DNA of 64,000 bases, from NCBI RefSeq assembly GCF_022808935.1, contig NZ_JAKZFR010000003.1:186001-250000 (forward strand). Reading direction: 5' to 3'. Both the position numbers and the translations under genes were made by a program. How positions within the stretch are numbered: the first letter of the stretch is position 1; each line of letters opens with the position of its first letter. This document shows positions 45,393 to 55,200 of the stretch, one piece after another. The notes beneath the pieces are model-generated. The model saw nothing but the letters and a program-made list of their open reading frames with translations. It was not told where the DNA came from and searched no databases. The DNA is from Geothrix sp. SG200 (lineage in GTDB: Bacteria; Acidobacteriota; Holophagae; Holophagales; Holophagaceae).

Positions 45393-45426
45393 AATGAAAA
45401 CGGGCCCCGAAGGGCCCGTTTTCATT
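45393..45426 (-). terminator. Terminator of TonB receptor 2
   Basis: Arms AATGAAAACGGGCCC and the complementary GGGCCCGTTTTCATT, 15 pairs, with loop CGAA, 18 bases after the receptor stop. The AT-rich base of the stem provides the U-tract on the minus strand. Confidence 0.85.
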
Positions 45427-45443
45427 GCGGTCGTGGGTTCCGA

Positions 45444-48400
45444 TTAGAACTGGAACTTCACGCCGAACCGGTAGCGGCGGCCGACCTGCCAGCCGTTGGC
45501 AGCGCCGTAGCGGACATCTGCGGTGCCGCCCTGGTCGGTGGCCTGCTGGAGCTGGCCAGTGGCGTAGCGGGTGTTGAACAGGTTGAACACGTCCACGCTG
45601 GGGATCAGCTTGTACTTCTTGCCGATCTTGTAGGCCCAGTCGAGGTGCAGGTCCACGTTGTTGAGCGCGGGCGAGCGACCAGCGTCGCCCTGCTTCCCGT
45701 TGGTGGCCACGGCATCGCCGTAGAAGCCGATGTCGAGGAAATTGTAGGTGTCGGACGCGGGGCCGATCCACTGGGTGCCAACGCCATCCGGACCCCAGTT
45801 GTTGACATCGTTGTAGGCGGCCTCGGAGGAGATGACGACGGGGTTGCCACTCAGGGTGGTGTTGTTGTCGTAATCGAGGTAGCCGAGGTGGGCCGTGTCG
45901 TAGCCCGGGGCCTTGCCGTGGGTGAGGGAGCCGTCATCCCAGGCGCTGTTGGGGGTGCCGCTCTGGTAGGTCCAGTTGACGCCCACGTTCAGATCGCCAC
46001 CGAAGAAGTCGAAGCGGTGGCTGGCGAAGAGCTTGACCACGTGGGTGCGGTCGTTGGGCAGCAGGCCCCAGCCCACATAGGGGAAGTAGTCGAAGCTGGC
46101 GGTGATGTTGCCATCCGCCTGGCCATTGGAGCTGGACACCACACCCTCGTAGTTGCCTTCCAGGCGGCTCCAGGTGTAGCTGAAGCTGAAGGTGTCACGG
46201 TCGGTCTTCTTGTCCAGGGTGAAGTCCACGCTGGAGTACTTGTTGCCGGCCTTCTCATACCCGGTGTTCTGGACCGTGAAGAGACCCGTGGCGGGGTTGT
46301 AGTAGTCCAGGATGTTGATGCCGTAGCTGTTGTAGGGGTAGGGATAGCCGAAATACGTGGAGCTGCCGGGCCCGCCCGCGAGGATCACGTTGGTCATGCT
46401 CTTCGCATTCGGACGCCACTGCTGGAAGGCGCCGGGATTGCCGATGACGGCCGCGCCAGCGCCGTAGCGGGGAGTGCCGCCGGCGGTGTAGGAGATGGCC
46501 GGACCCTCATCGTAGGGGTTGCCGTACTGATCGGTGAACACCATGTCTTCCATGGGGTTCTTCAGCTCGCGGTACTTGGCGTGGACGCCCGCGGTCCAGC
46601 CGCTGGCGAAGGTGTGGTCCACGCCCAGGATGTACTCATTGCGCTCGGGGAGCTTGGTGCCCTCGGCAATGGGGTCGAAGCTGAAGGGCGTGCCGTAGTC
46701 GGTGATGGTGTTCGGCGTGGCCCCGTAGGTGTAGGCACCGGTGGCATTGTCGTAGGTGGAGTTGGAGGGACGGTAGTTGTAGCGCAGGTAGGTCTCGTTC
46801 GCGTAGACGCGAATGGCCATGCGCTGGGGGATCTGCTCGAAGTACTTGGCGTAGTTGCCGCTGACCTTGGTCTTGCCATCCTGGTTCACGTCCCAGGTGA
46901 AGCCCAGGCGGGGCTGGATGTAGTCGCTGAACTTGTCAAACTTCATGAAGGACTTGTCGTGGAGATCCCGCTGGTCCTGGGTCTCGAAGCGGAAGCCATA
47001 CATGAGCTTGACGCCGGCGCCCACATCCCAGGTGTCCTGGGCGTAGACGGCGCTGATGATCGCCTTCACGGTGGCGTTGGTGTGAAGGAACTGGCGGATG
47101 ATCTGGGTGGACGAGCCCAGAGGGTTGATCGAAACGCGCTCACCACCGGAGGTGGCAGCGACTTCCGTGTACTTGGAGGTGAGCTGGGACACGCCGAACT
47201 TCATGTTGTGGTTGCCCACGAACCAGCTCAGGTCCACACGGGCCTGGGTGGTCTGAGTCTTGTCTTCACCCACGTAGTAGCCCGCGCCGCCACGCGCAAA
47301 GGCCAGGCCGCTGCCGGCATTGGGATCGCCGTTGAGGAAGCCGGGGCCGGTCTCCTCCCAGAGGTAGTCAGTCACGCGGACATGCGTGGTATCCGTGGGA
47401 TTGTTGGTGGTCTTGTACTGGGTGGTGCCCAACTTGGCGCTGAGGAACAGGCTGGGGCTGATGTTCCAGTCGTAGTTCAGCACGAAGTTCTGGACAGTGT
47501 CCTTCCGGTTGTAGCCGAGCTGGGCGTTGCCCAGGGTGCCCGGGTACTGGTTGGGGAAATCGTCCTTCGAGTTGTTCACGTTGGCGGAGAAGGTGATCTG
47601 CTGGTCCTGGGTCAGGTACCAGTTGATCTTGCCGATGACCTGGAAGGCGTCGATCGTCTCGTCGCCGTTGCGCAGGCCGCTACGGTTGGGGAGGTTGTTG
47701 CTCTCGGGGGCCTCGGTCTTGCTGCCGTCCACGCCGACGAAGAAGAAGAGCTTGTCCTTGATGATGGGACCGCTCACCTCACCGCCGAGGTCGTAGCGGC
47801 TGTTGGGGGGGGCCTGCTTGAAGTAGTCGTTCCTCTTGGGCAGGGCCTGGATGCCGATGGCGTCCCAGGTGGCCCAGGCGGAGCCCTTGAAGGCGTTGGT
47901 GCCGGACTTGGTGATGGCATTGATCACGCCGCCGAGGGCGCTGAACTCGGGCTTGAAGCCGCCGGTCTGGACTTCCACCTGGTCGATGAAGTCGGTGACG
48001 AGGGAGGCGCCCTGGAAGCCCTTGGCCGTGTTGGTGGTGGAGAGGCCGTCCACGACGTAGCTGTTCTCAGCCGAGGAGCCGCCGCCGATGGAAGGGTCGT
48101 TGCCGAAGCCGCCAGTGACCACGCCAGGGGCCAGCATGGCGACGGTGCTCATGTCGCGGCCCTTGGGGATGGCGGACAGGTTGTCCATGGAGGTCACCAG
48201 ACCCGTCTGGGTGGTGGTGGTGTCCACGGTGGCGGTGGTGCCGAGCACCTCGACCACGGTGGCCGCCTCAGAGGCCATCTTGATATTGACGGGCTGGGTC
48301 TGGTTCACCAGGACGCTGAGGTTCTGGGTGAATTTCTGAAGGCCCGACTTGGTGACCTCGATGGTCCAGGCACCGGGGTTCAGGAGGCCGAGGCGGAAGG

Positions 48401-48602
48401 AGCCGTCGGCGCCCGTCACCGCCTGGCGCGTGGTCTGGGCGGAGGTCAGGCGGACGGTCGCACCGGCGATCGGGGCGCCCTTGCCATCCGTCACTGCGCC
48501 GCTGACGGCACCGGTGGTGGCCGTCTGCGCGTGCGCGACGATGCCGCTCCCGGCGACGATGGCGGCGGCCGTGAAGCCCAGCCGGGTTAAGACACGATTC
48601 AT
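45444..48602 (-). CDS. TonB-dependent receptor 2 (Oar-like)
   Basis: The product has 1052 residues. AAAGGAG precedes the ATG at 48602, and the longer frame to 48824 lacks a ribosome site. Residues 1-25 are a signal peptide (ending AHAQ). Then comes a carboxypeptidase-regulatory-like domain (GAVSGAVTDGKGAPIAGATVRLTS). The plug has IPKGRDMSTVAMLAPGVVTGGFGNDPS, NSYVVDGLSTTNTAKG and GGVINAITKSGTNAFKG. The barrel ends RYRFGVKFQF. It is closely similar in layout to the two following receptors. No accessory gene lies beside it; substrate is unknown. Confidence 0.9.
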   Translation of the reverse strand: MNRVLTRLGFTAAAIVAGSGIVAHAQTATTGAVSGAVTDGKGAPIAGATVRLTSAQTTRQAVTGADGSFRLGLLNPGAWTIEVTKSGLQKFTQNLSVLVNQTQPVNIKMASEAATVVEVLGTTATVDTTTTQTGLVTSMDNLSAIPKGRDMSTVAMLAPGVVTGGFGNDPSIGGGSSAENSYVVDGLSTTNTAKGFQGASLVTDFIDQVEVQTGGFKPEFSALGGVINAITKSGTNAFKGSAWATWDAIGIQALPKRNDYFKQAPPNSRYDLGGEVSGPIIKDKLFFFVGVDGSKTEAPESNNLPNRSGLRNGDETIDAFQVIGKINWYLTQDQQITFSANVNNSKDDFPNQYPGTLGNAQLGYNRKDTVQNFVLNYDWNISPSLFLSAKLGTTQYKTTNNPTDTTHVRVTDYLWEETGPGFLNGDPNAGSGLAFARGGAGYYVGEDKTQTTQARVDLSWFVGNHNMKFGVSQLTSKYTEVAATSGGERVSINPLGSSTQIIRQFLHTNATVKAIISAVYAQDTWDVGAGVKLMYGFRFETQDQRDLHDKSFMKFDKFSDYIQPRLGFTWDVNQDGKTKVSGNYAKYFEQIPQRMAIRVYANETYLRYNYRPSNSTYDNATGAYTYGATPNTITDYGTPFSFDPIAEGTKLPERNEYILGVDHTFASGWTAGVHAKYRELKNPMEDMVFTDQYGNPYDEGPAISYTAGGTPRYGAGAAVIGNPGAFQQWRPNAKSMTNVILAGGPGSSTYFGYPYPYNSYGINILDYYNPATGLFTVQNTGYEKAGNKYSSVDFTLDKKTDRDTFSFSYTWSRLEGNYEGVVSSSNGQADGNITASFDYFPYVGWGLLPNDRTHVVKLFASHRFDFFGGDLNVGVNWTYQSGTPNSAWDDGSLTHGKAPGYDTAHLGYLDYDNNTTLSGNPVVISSEAAYNDVNNWGPDGVGTQWIGPASDTYNFLDIGFYGDAVATNGKQGDAGRSPALNNVDLHLDWAYKIGKKYKLIPSVDVFNLFNTRYATGQLQQATDQGGTADVRYGAANGWQVGRRYRFGVKFQF

Positions 48603-48759
48603 AGAAACTCCTTTTGGGGGGAAGGCGGCAATGCCGCATGGTGCAGGTAAAAAGCGAGAAAAAGCGAAGTCGAGTGGGGGTAAACAAGTCCGCCGCAGGG
48701 TCTGCGGCGGCGGCGGTTCCGAATTCGGGGGACTGCCAAAGAGCGGGGACGAGTGTCGA

Positions 48760-48842
48760 AAGGATAGGCCAGGTTCCAAGAACTTTACAAATAAATTTGA
48801 CCTTGAGTCCGGGAATACAGGCATCGCAACGTGATGCTAATG
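48760..48842 (-). promoter_or_regulatory. Promoter region of TonB receptor 2
   Basis: Contains the same two blocks as the region upstream of receptor 1. These are ATCGCAACGTGAT (within 48822-48842, 18 of 21 positions shared) and AAGGATAGGCCAGGTTC (48760-48776, 16 of 17 shared). The spacing between blocks is about 46 bases here against 41 there. A possible -10 TATCCT lies about 160 bases before the start codon. The remainder of the 322-bp gap holds no gene. Confidence 0.5.
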
Positions 48843-48880
48843 GATCTAGATCTTTCGACAGGTTTTCCTTAGTACATAAG

Positions 48881-48906
48881 GAAAGAGGCCCTTGCGGGCC
48901 TCTTTC
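48881..48906 (-). terminator. Terminator of TonB receptor 3
   Basis: Arms GAAAGAGGCCC and GGGCCTCTTTC, eleven pairs, with loop TTGC, just after the receptor stop at 48925. Confidence 0.8.
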
Positions 48907-48924
48907 CGAAAGCGGCGTTCCCGA

Positions 48925-51873
48925 TTAGAAGCGGAAGCCGGCGGATGCGGTGATGGTGCGGGCCGTGCCGTAGCTGAGGTAGCTGGTCGGTTTGCCGAAG
49001 GCGGAGGTGCGAATCCAGGGGGAGTTCACACTGCCGCCGGCCACGGCCTGAGGCGCCGAGTTGTAGGACGTGTCGAAGGTGACGAGCTGCTGGTGGTTGA
49101 ACACGTTGCCGATGACCACCTTGCCGAAGGCCGTCACGTCCTTGCCCGCCACCTTGAACAGGGGGAAGTCGTGGGTGATGGCCAGGTCCAGGTAGGAGGC
49201 GGCGTTGTAGACGCCGGTGCCGCGCTGCTGGTTCATGTACTGAGTGGCCGCGGTGCCGAACTGGCTGCTGAGGTTCGTCAGGTAGGGGTTGTTGGTGTCA
49301 CTGAGAGCGCGGGTGGGATCGTAATTCGGGTCCGCGATTGTGCTCGTACCACCCAGGGCCCGCGGGGTGATGTTGCGGGTGTCGCTGTAGTGGGAACCGG
49401 CGTCGAATCGGTAGACCAGGCCGATGGAGGTCTTGCCGAAGGAGTTCAGGTAGGTGCGGTTGCCCGTGACGCGCATGCGGATGGGCACGTGGCCGGAGAG
49501 GTAGCCTTCGGGGGTGGTCCAGTTGCGGTCGTAGAGGGCCACGCCATCCTGGACGTTGAAGTTGTTCAGGCCCTCGCCACGGCCGGGGGAGTTGGTGCTC
49601 TCGCCCTCGTAGTTGCCCTTGAGCTCGCTCCAGGTGATGTTGCCCAGGAAGCTCCACTCATTGCGGTTGTAGCTGCCCTCGAGCTCCAGGCCCTTGTACT
49701 TGCGCTGGGCATCCGGGTTGTTGTCCCACACGCGGATATAGATCGGGGTGCCCGTGGGATCGGACACGGTGCCCATGTTGCCCACGCTGTAGTCGATGAG
49801 GTTCTTCCACTTCTTGTAGACGCCGGTGACCTTGACGTAGCCGTCGCCCATGGGGCCGTAGTTGAAGGAGTAGGCGTAGCTGCCCTGCACTTCATCCACG
49901 GTGGGGGCCTTGAGGTTGCTGCTCAGGCGGACGTTCAGCTTGGGGTCGTTGTAGTAGGTGGGCGTGCCGCCGATGTCGTAGAGGGACAGGTCCTGCAGGG
50001 CCGTCAGGCTCATGGGCTGCCAGGGTCCGATGTAGGCGTAGTCGATCTCGGTGGGATTGCCCTGGCTGGTGACGGAGTTGGTGATACCCTCCAGCACCTT
50101 GGCATTGTACCGGGCGAAGCTCAGACCGAAGATGTGCTTGCTGTCGCCGAAGAGGTCGTACTTCAGGCCCAGGCGGGGGGACAGGCCGTCGGCGCCGGCG
50201 GTCTCGGTGCCGCCCTCGTTCTTGGCCTTGTACTTGTCGAAGCGCAGACCCAGCTGGAAATTCCAGTGCTGGTTGAGGCTCCACTTGTCGTTGACGTAGA
50301 GGCCGTAGGAGTAGTTCTTGGCGGAGCCGGACCCGCTCTGGTAGGTCCAGACGTCGGCGCCAAAGGCCTGACGGGTGGCCAGGTTCAGACCATAGACACC
50401 GAAGATGTAGCCAGTGGGGGTCTGCTCGTTCTTGGCCTGGCGCTTGCCCTCGTAGTAGTCGATGCCGAAGTCGGTCTGGTGGCTGCCGGCGGCATCCCAG
50501 AAGAGGCTGGCCTTGATGTTGTAGGTGCGGTTGTCGCGCTCGTCGCCGCCGTCGGCGCTGTTGAAGATGCCGTTGTTGCTGTAGCCGCCGATGCCGTAGG
50601 TGTAGAAGGGGCTCTCGCCGTTGGGCGAGCCGCCGGCAGAGAGGTTCTGCTTCTTGTTGCCGATGTTCAGTTCTGTGGTGAAGTTGGTGGCCCAGGCAGC
50701 GCGCCAGGACAGCTTCCAGAACTCGCTGGTGTTGATCTGGGGCACCAGGGAACGCAGCTCGGCCGCGGAGTAGTTGCGGTTGATCTGGTCAGTGCTGGAG
50801 TTCATGAACGACGCGATGACCGTGTGGTCCTGATTGACGGACCAGGTCAGCTTCGCCTGCCGGCGGATTTCCTTGGAGGTCGCGGTGTAGCCGGCGTTCA
50901 GGCCCTCGGGACCGTTCAGGTTGGTGCCGGCGGGCCAGAGGCCGTAGACATCCTTCTGGTTGCGCGTGATGGCGCCGGCGGTGGCCTGATCCGTCTTGAA
51001 GAAGGAGGCGGCGAACCACAGACGGTCCTTGAGGATGGGGCCGCTCAGGAAGAGGGTCTTCTCTTCGTTGAGCACGTTGTTGATCTTGGTGCGGTCCTGC
51101 GTGGGGGCCGTGGCATTCCACGCGGCGTTGCTCAGTTCCCAGCGGAGGGAGCCGGAGAACTCGTTGCCGCCCGAGCGGGTGATGGAGTTGATGACGCCGC
51201 CGTCCACGTCGCCGTACTCGGCGGACATGGCGCCGGTGATGACCTGGGTCTCTTCGATGGAGTCATCGATGGTGCGGACGCCGCGGTTGTTGTAGGCGTT
51301 GTCAGCGATGTTCTGGCCGTCCAGCAGGTAGAGGTTGCCGGAGGTCATGGCGCCGCGGATCTGCACGCGGCCGCCCACGCCGGCCGTGACGCCGGGGGTG
51401 AGGAGGGCGACGCCTTCCATCGTGCGGGCGTTGGGCAGGAGATCGACAGTGTCGTTGCGGTAGTTGCTGGCGGTCTTGACGTCAGTCTTGTCCACGGCGG
51501 GAGCGGCGGCGATCACTTCGACCACGGCGCCACCGGCCTTGCTCAGGGTGACCTTGGGGCTGAAGGTCTGGTCGATGCCGATCTGCTCGGTGATCTTCCG
51601 GGTCTCGAGGCCGTCCTTGGTGTACTGGATGGTGTAGAGGCCGGGAGGCAGCAGGCGGGCGATGAACTTGCCCGTCGCGTCCGTGACGTAGGTGCGGACG
51701 CCCTGGAGGGCGGGGGAGGTGAGGCGGACAGTGACGCCAGCCACGGGGGCGCCAGCGGCGTCGACCACCGTGCCGGTGATGTTCGCAGTCTGGGTGCCCT
51801 GCGAGTACAGCGCTGCCCCGCCCAGGGCGATGAGGGCCGTGAGGCGGCCCAGGCGGTTGTTCAAGAGATGCAT
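48925..51873 (-). CDS. TonB-dependent receptor 3 (Oar-like)
   Basis: The product has 982 residues from the ATG at 51873 (GGAGG six bases before it). The signal peptide MHLLNNRLGRLTALIALGGAALYSQG is followed by a carboxypeptidase-regulatory-like domain (ITGTVVDAAGAPVAGVTVRLTS). The plug contains LLPNARTMEGVALLTPGVTAGVGGRVQIRG, NLYLLDGQNIADNAYNNRG and GGVINSITRSGGNEFSG. The barrel ends ARTITASAGFRF. The N-terminal segment NNRLGRLTALIALGG closely matches receptor 4 (LGRLTALLALGG), so receptors 3 and 4 look like recent duplicates at least at this end. Substrate is unknown. Confidence 0.9.
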   Translation of the reverse strand: MHLLNNRLGRLTALIALGGAALYSQGTQTANITGTVVDAAGAPVAGVTVRLTSPALQGVRTYVTDATGKFIARLLPPGLYTIQYTKDGLETRKITEQIGIDQTFSPKVTLSKAGGAVVEVIAAAPAVDKTDVKTASNYRNDTVDLLPNARTMEGVALLTPGVTAGVGGRVQIRGAMTSGNLYLLDGQNIADNAYNNRGVRTIDDSIEETQVITGAMSAEYGDVDGGVINSITRSGGNEFSGSLRWELSNAAWNATAPTQDRTKINNVLNEEKTLFLSGPILKDRLWFAASFFKTDQATAGAITRNQKDVYGLWPAGTNLNGPEGLNAGYTATSKEIRRQAKLTWSVNQDHTVIASFMNSSTDQINRNYSAAELRSLVPQINTSEFWKLSWRAAWATNFTTELNIGNKKQNLSAGGSPNGESPFYTYGIGGYSNNGIFNSADGGDERDNRTYNIKASLFWDAAGSHQTDFGIDYYEGKRQAKNEQTPTGYIFGVYGLNLATRQAFGADVWTYQSGSGSAKNYSYGLYVNDKWSLNQHWNFQLGLRFDKYKAKNEGGTETAGADGLSPRLGLKYDLFGDSKHIFGLSFARYNAKVLEGITNSVTSQGNPTEIDYAYIGPWQPMSLTALQDLSLYDIGGTPTYYNDPKLNVRLSSNLKAPTVDEVQGSYAYSFNYGPMGDGYVKVTGVYKKWKNLIDYSVGNMGTVSDPTGTPIYIRVWDNNPDAQRKYKGLELEGSYNRNEWSFLGNITWSELKGNYEGESTNSPGRGEGLNNFNVQDGVALYDRNWTTPEGYLSGHVPIRMRVTGNRTYLNSFGKTSIGLVYRFDAGSHYSDTRNITPRALGGTSTIADPNYDPTRALSDTNNPYLTNLSSQFGTAATQYMNQQRGTGVYNAASYLDLAITHDFPLFKVAGKDVTAFGKVVIGNVFNHQQLVTFDTSYNSAPQAVAGGSVNSPWIRTSAFGKPTSYLSYGTARTITASAGFRF

Positions 51874-52072
51874 TGCATCCTCCGAAGACCAGAGCCGGAC
51901 AGGGCGGCTCTGCGTTGAAAAAACATCCGCGATCTCCGAGGGCGCCCAGGGAATTGCCCAGGCATCGGGGACGGCAGAAGGCATTAAAGGGGAGAAAGAT
52001 CAGAGCACGATGATGCGGCCATTGTCTTGCGAGGGATATTAATTTTTGTTAATTCGGCCAGAAAGTTGGGAA

Positions 52073-52090
52073 CCGATTCGACCGAATCGG
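52073..52090. promoter_or_regulatory. Perfect operator-like palindrome upstream of TonB receptor 3
   Basis: CCGATTCG-AC-CGAATCGG lies 200 bases upstream of the receptor 3 start codon in a 418-bp gap (51874-52291) without any credible gene. An AT-rich stretch with ATTAA / TTAAT arms is 20-35 bases away. This is a likely binding site for a dimeric regulator not encoded here. Confidence 0.5.
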
Positions 52091-52249
52091 CACTCCACTT
52101 TAGCTTCGAAGGCATGCCTCTACTTGCGAGGTTATCGCAGTGTCAAGAAGCTGCCTGAAGGGGTGAGACGGTATTTTCTTTGGTCTATCCGGAAGACCAT
52201 GCGGGTCGGGTCGAGCCTGCAGGTTTGACCGGGTTTGGCGGACGTAAAA

Positions 52250-52269
52250 CGGGCCCCCGAAGGGGCCCG
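52250..52269 (-). terminator. Terminator of TonB receptor 4
   Basis: Arms CGGGCCCC and GGGGCCCG with loop CGAA, followed by TTTTA on the minus strand, 22 bases after the receptor stop. Confidence 0.8.
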
Positions 52270-52291
52270 GAATCCTCGTGGCGAGGGTGGA

Positions 52292-55200
52292 TCAGAACTG
52301 GTACTTCAGACCCAACCGGATCCGGCGGGCTGTCTGGTAGGTCAGCACGTTCATGAAGTTGCCGTTGGGGGCATCCACCGAGGCCTCATAGTCCTGGTCG
52401 TAGGTGACCGGCTTGTGGACGTTCCACAGGTTGAACACATCGATGCGGGCGGAGATCTGGTGCTTGTTGGCCAGCTTCCAGACGTACTGGCCGCTCAGAT
52501 CGAAGTTCAGGGTGTTGGGGGTGCGCCCCATGGATCCTCGTCCACCGGCAGCGAGCTCGCCGCTGTTGTCGTAGTCGATCAGGCCATAGAGCTTGTTCAG
52601 GGGCGTGCCTGTCTGGAACTTGACCAGGGTGGTGAGAGAGAAGCCGAAGTCCCACTGGTAGGTAAAGCCACCATTGGCCACGACGGTGCGGTCGTTGGGG
52701 AGGGGGCCCGAGGCGAAGGCCTCGTCACCCGTCAAGCCACGGGGGTGGTAATCGGGATTGCCCGGGGTCTCGTACTTCTTCATGTACTCCAGGGAGAAGT
52801 CAAAGAGCGAGGTGATGTTCGGATCGCTCTGGCCGTTGTCATTGCGGAACAGGCCCTCATAGTTTCCCTCGAGCCGGGAGAGCCGGAGGTTGAAGAAGGC
52901 CATCCAGTTCTTGGCGTTCTTCGTCGCCTCGAATTCGAAGGCCCAGTAATCACGCTTGGGTTTGGGCCAGGAAGCGGTGGGGGTGATGCTGTTTCCCAGG
53001 GTGGGGTCGATGGCCGCCGCCATGGAGGTGATCACGTCGGTGTTCTCGCCGGGGTTGCCGATGAAATAGGGCAGGTTGTTGCCGCCGTCGATGCCCAGGT
53101 CCTCGAGGACGCGGCCCACGGAGCGGTAGATGATCCGGTTGCTGAGGGTGAGCCCATCGGAGGGGCGCATGTCCCAGCCGAGGACATACTCGTTCGTGTA
53201 GGGAAGTTTGGTATTGGGAAGCACGGGCGTCAGGAACCCCTGGCTCCCGATGAAGTGGGTGGAGTTGGTGCTGCCGGCGATGCCGTAGCCATTGACCGTG
53301 TCCGGACGGACGTCGCGGATGGACACGCCATTCTCGATGGGGTTGCTGAGGCCGTTGTAGCCGCTGCTGATGTTGTAGAAGTCGGACCGGCTCACGCCGA
53401 CCTCGGTGCTGAGGGAGCGGACCGCGAGATCCAGGGGGACCTTCTCGAAGTACTTGCCGTAGAAGGCGTAGATCTTGTTCCGCCCGTCGCCTTCCGGATC
53501 CCAGGTGATGGAGATGCGGGGCGCCATGGCGTCCTGGGCCTTGAACTTGTAGGTCTGCTGCAGGCCCTTCATGTCCTCCTGCTCCCAGCGGAACCCGGCC
53601 TTCACGAACAGGCGGTTGTTCCAGGAGTACTTCGCCTGGATGAAGTAGCCTTCCCAAGGCGCGGAGGTGGGGATGAGGGGAGGCGAGGTGCGGGCGCGGG
53701 TGATGCGCCAGTAGGGGGCGATGTTGTTGAGGGGCGTGTGCCCGTTCACATCGACAAGGGTGGGATCCAGCATATAGTAGCGCTGGCTGACCAGGGCGCC
53801 GCTGGAGTAGGGCTGGCCGGTGGCGGTGGTGTGCGGATCCACGAAGCCCGGGGGGCCTTGATAGGTGTTGCCGCCCTTGTGGTCGATGTCCTCCTTGAAG
53901 TAGCCCACCTTCATTTCGACGGGGCCGAAGGTCTTGGTCAGCTTGAGGTCGTACTGGCGGTTACGGTCGTCGGTGCCATCCACGAATCCGGGGCCGGGGG
54001 CATAGGCGAAGCCGGTGTAGACGTCCGTCACCCGGAAGGTGGCCTGCACGGCGGGATCCAGCTTCCGCCGGAACTTGTTGTTGGCCTGGGAGACCCGGGC
54101 CTCCACCAGGAAGTCGTTGAAGAACACACCGTTGTATTTCAAGGTCCAGTTGCGGCCGCCGAACTCCACTTCCTCCCAGGAATAGGGGGCGTTGTAGATG
54201 GCGTTGGTGAGGTTGGGGCCGAAGGGCAGCTTGCCGGGATCCCCGAAGATGCTGAATTCCAACGACTGGGTGGTGGTGATCATCCAGTTCAGTTTTCCGT
54301 AGTAGGTGTCCGTCTCGGTCTTCTGCTCGACCTGCCGGCCGTAGTAGGGCTGGTCGGGATCCACCTGAGTCCGCTTCACCTTGGTGCGGATGGGGTTGTA
54401 TCCGATGAAGTAGAAAAGGCGGTCCTTGATGATGGGGCCGGAGACCGTGAAGCCGATTTCATAGCGGTCCCTGCTGTCGAAGGACGGAGTGATCCGGAGG
54501 GTCGGATCGATCCGGGGCGGGACCTTGTCCTTGGCCTGGAGGCTGTCGATGTCGAAATAGGCAAAGACCTGGGCATGCAAGGAGTTGTCACCGGTCTTGG
54601 TGACAGCGTTGACCATGCCGCCGGTGGCGCCGCCGAACTCGGCGTCCATGCCGAAGCTCTTGATCTGCACTTCGCTGATGAAGTCGGTGTTGATGCCGGT
54701 TCCGAGGGACCCGTAGACGATGGAATACGATCCGCTGGCCCCATAGCCGGCGCCGGTGGTGTTGACGCCATCGATGATGTACTGGTTCTCAAGGCCGGAT
54801 GAACCGCCCACGGAGGGGTTGTTGGCGTCGATGCCGCTGCTGGAGACGCCAGGGGCCAGGTTCACCACGGAGGAGAAGGACCGGCCCAGGGGGAGGGCGG
54901 AGATGGTCTCGGCGGTGTAGGTCGAACCCGAGGTCTGGGTGGTGGTGTCCAGGACCTGGGAGGCGGCGATCACCTCGACCACGGCGCCTGCCGCCTTGGT
55001 CATGGTGACCCGGACGGGCGTCAGGGTGTTGATGGAGGCGGTGGCGATGAGCTTCGTCGCCGTCTCGTAGCCGGCCGCTGTCACCGTGAGGTGGTACTGG
55101 CCGGGAATCAGGGCGGACGCCTTGAAGGCACCGTTGGCGTCGGTCACGCGCACGATCTGGCCGCGGCCACCGTCAAGGATGACCTTCGCGCCGGCGACCG

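Noticed and set aside
45150-45425. A possible 91-residue protein upstream of TonB receptor 1
   Set aside because: It covers the promoter blocks and the terminator of receptor 2, and has no ribosome site or family likeness.
45384-48590. A 1068-residue reading frame on plus opposite TonB receptor 2
   Set aside because: It is antisense to a clear receptor. The frame stays open because of GC-biased third positions, and the translation is low-complexity G/V/A/E with no domain.
48892-51918. A 1008-residue reading frame on plus opposite TonB receptor 3
   Set aside because: Same antisense shadow, low-complexity composition and no ribosome site.
52235-54802. An 855-residue reading frame on plus opposite TonB receptor 4
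   Set aside because: Antisense shadow of a gene with recognisable plug and barrel.
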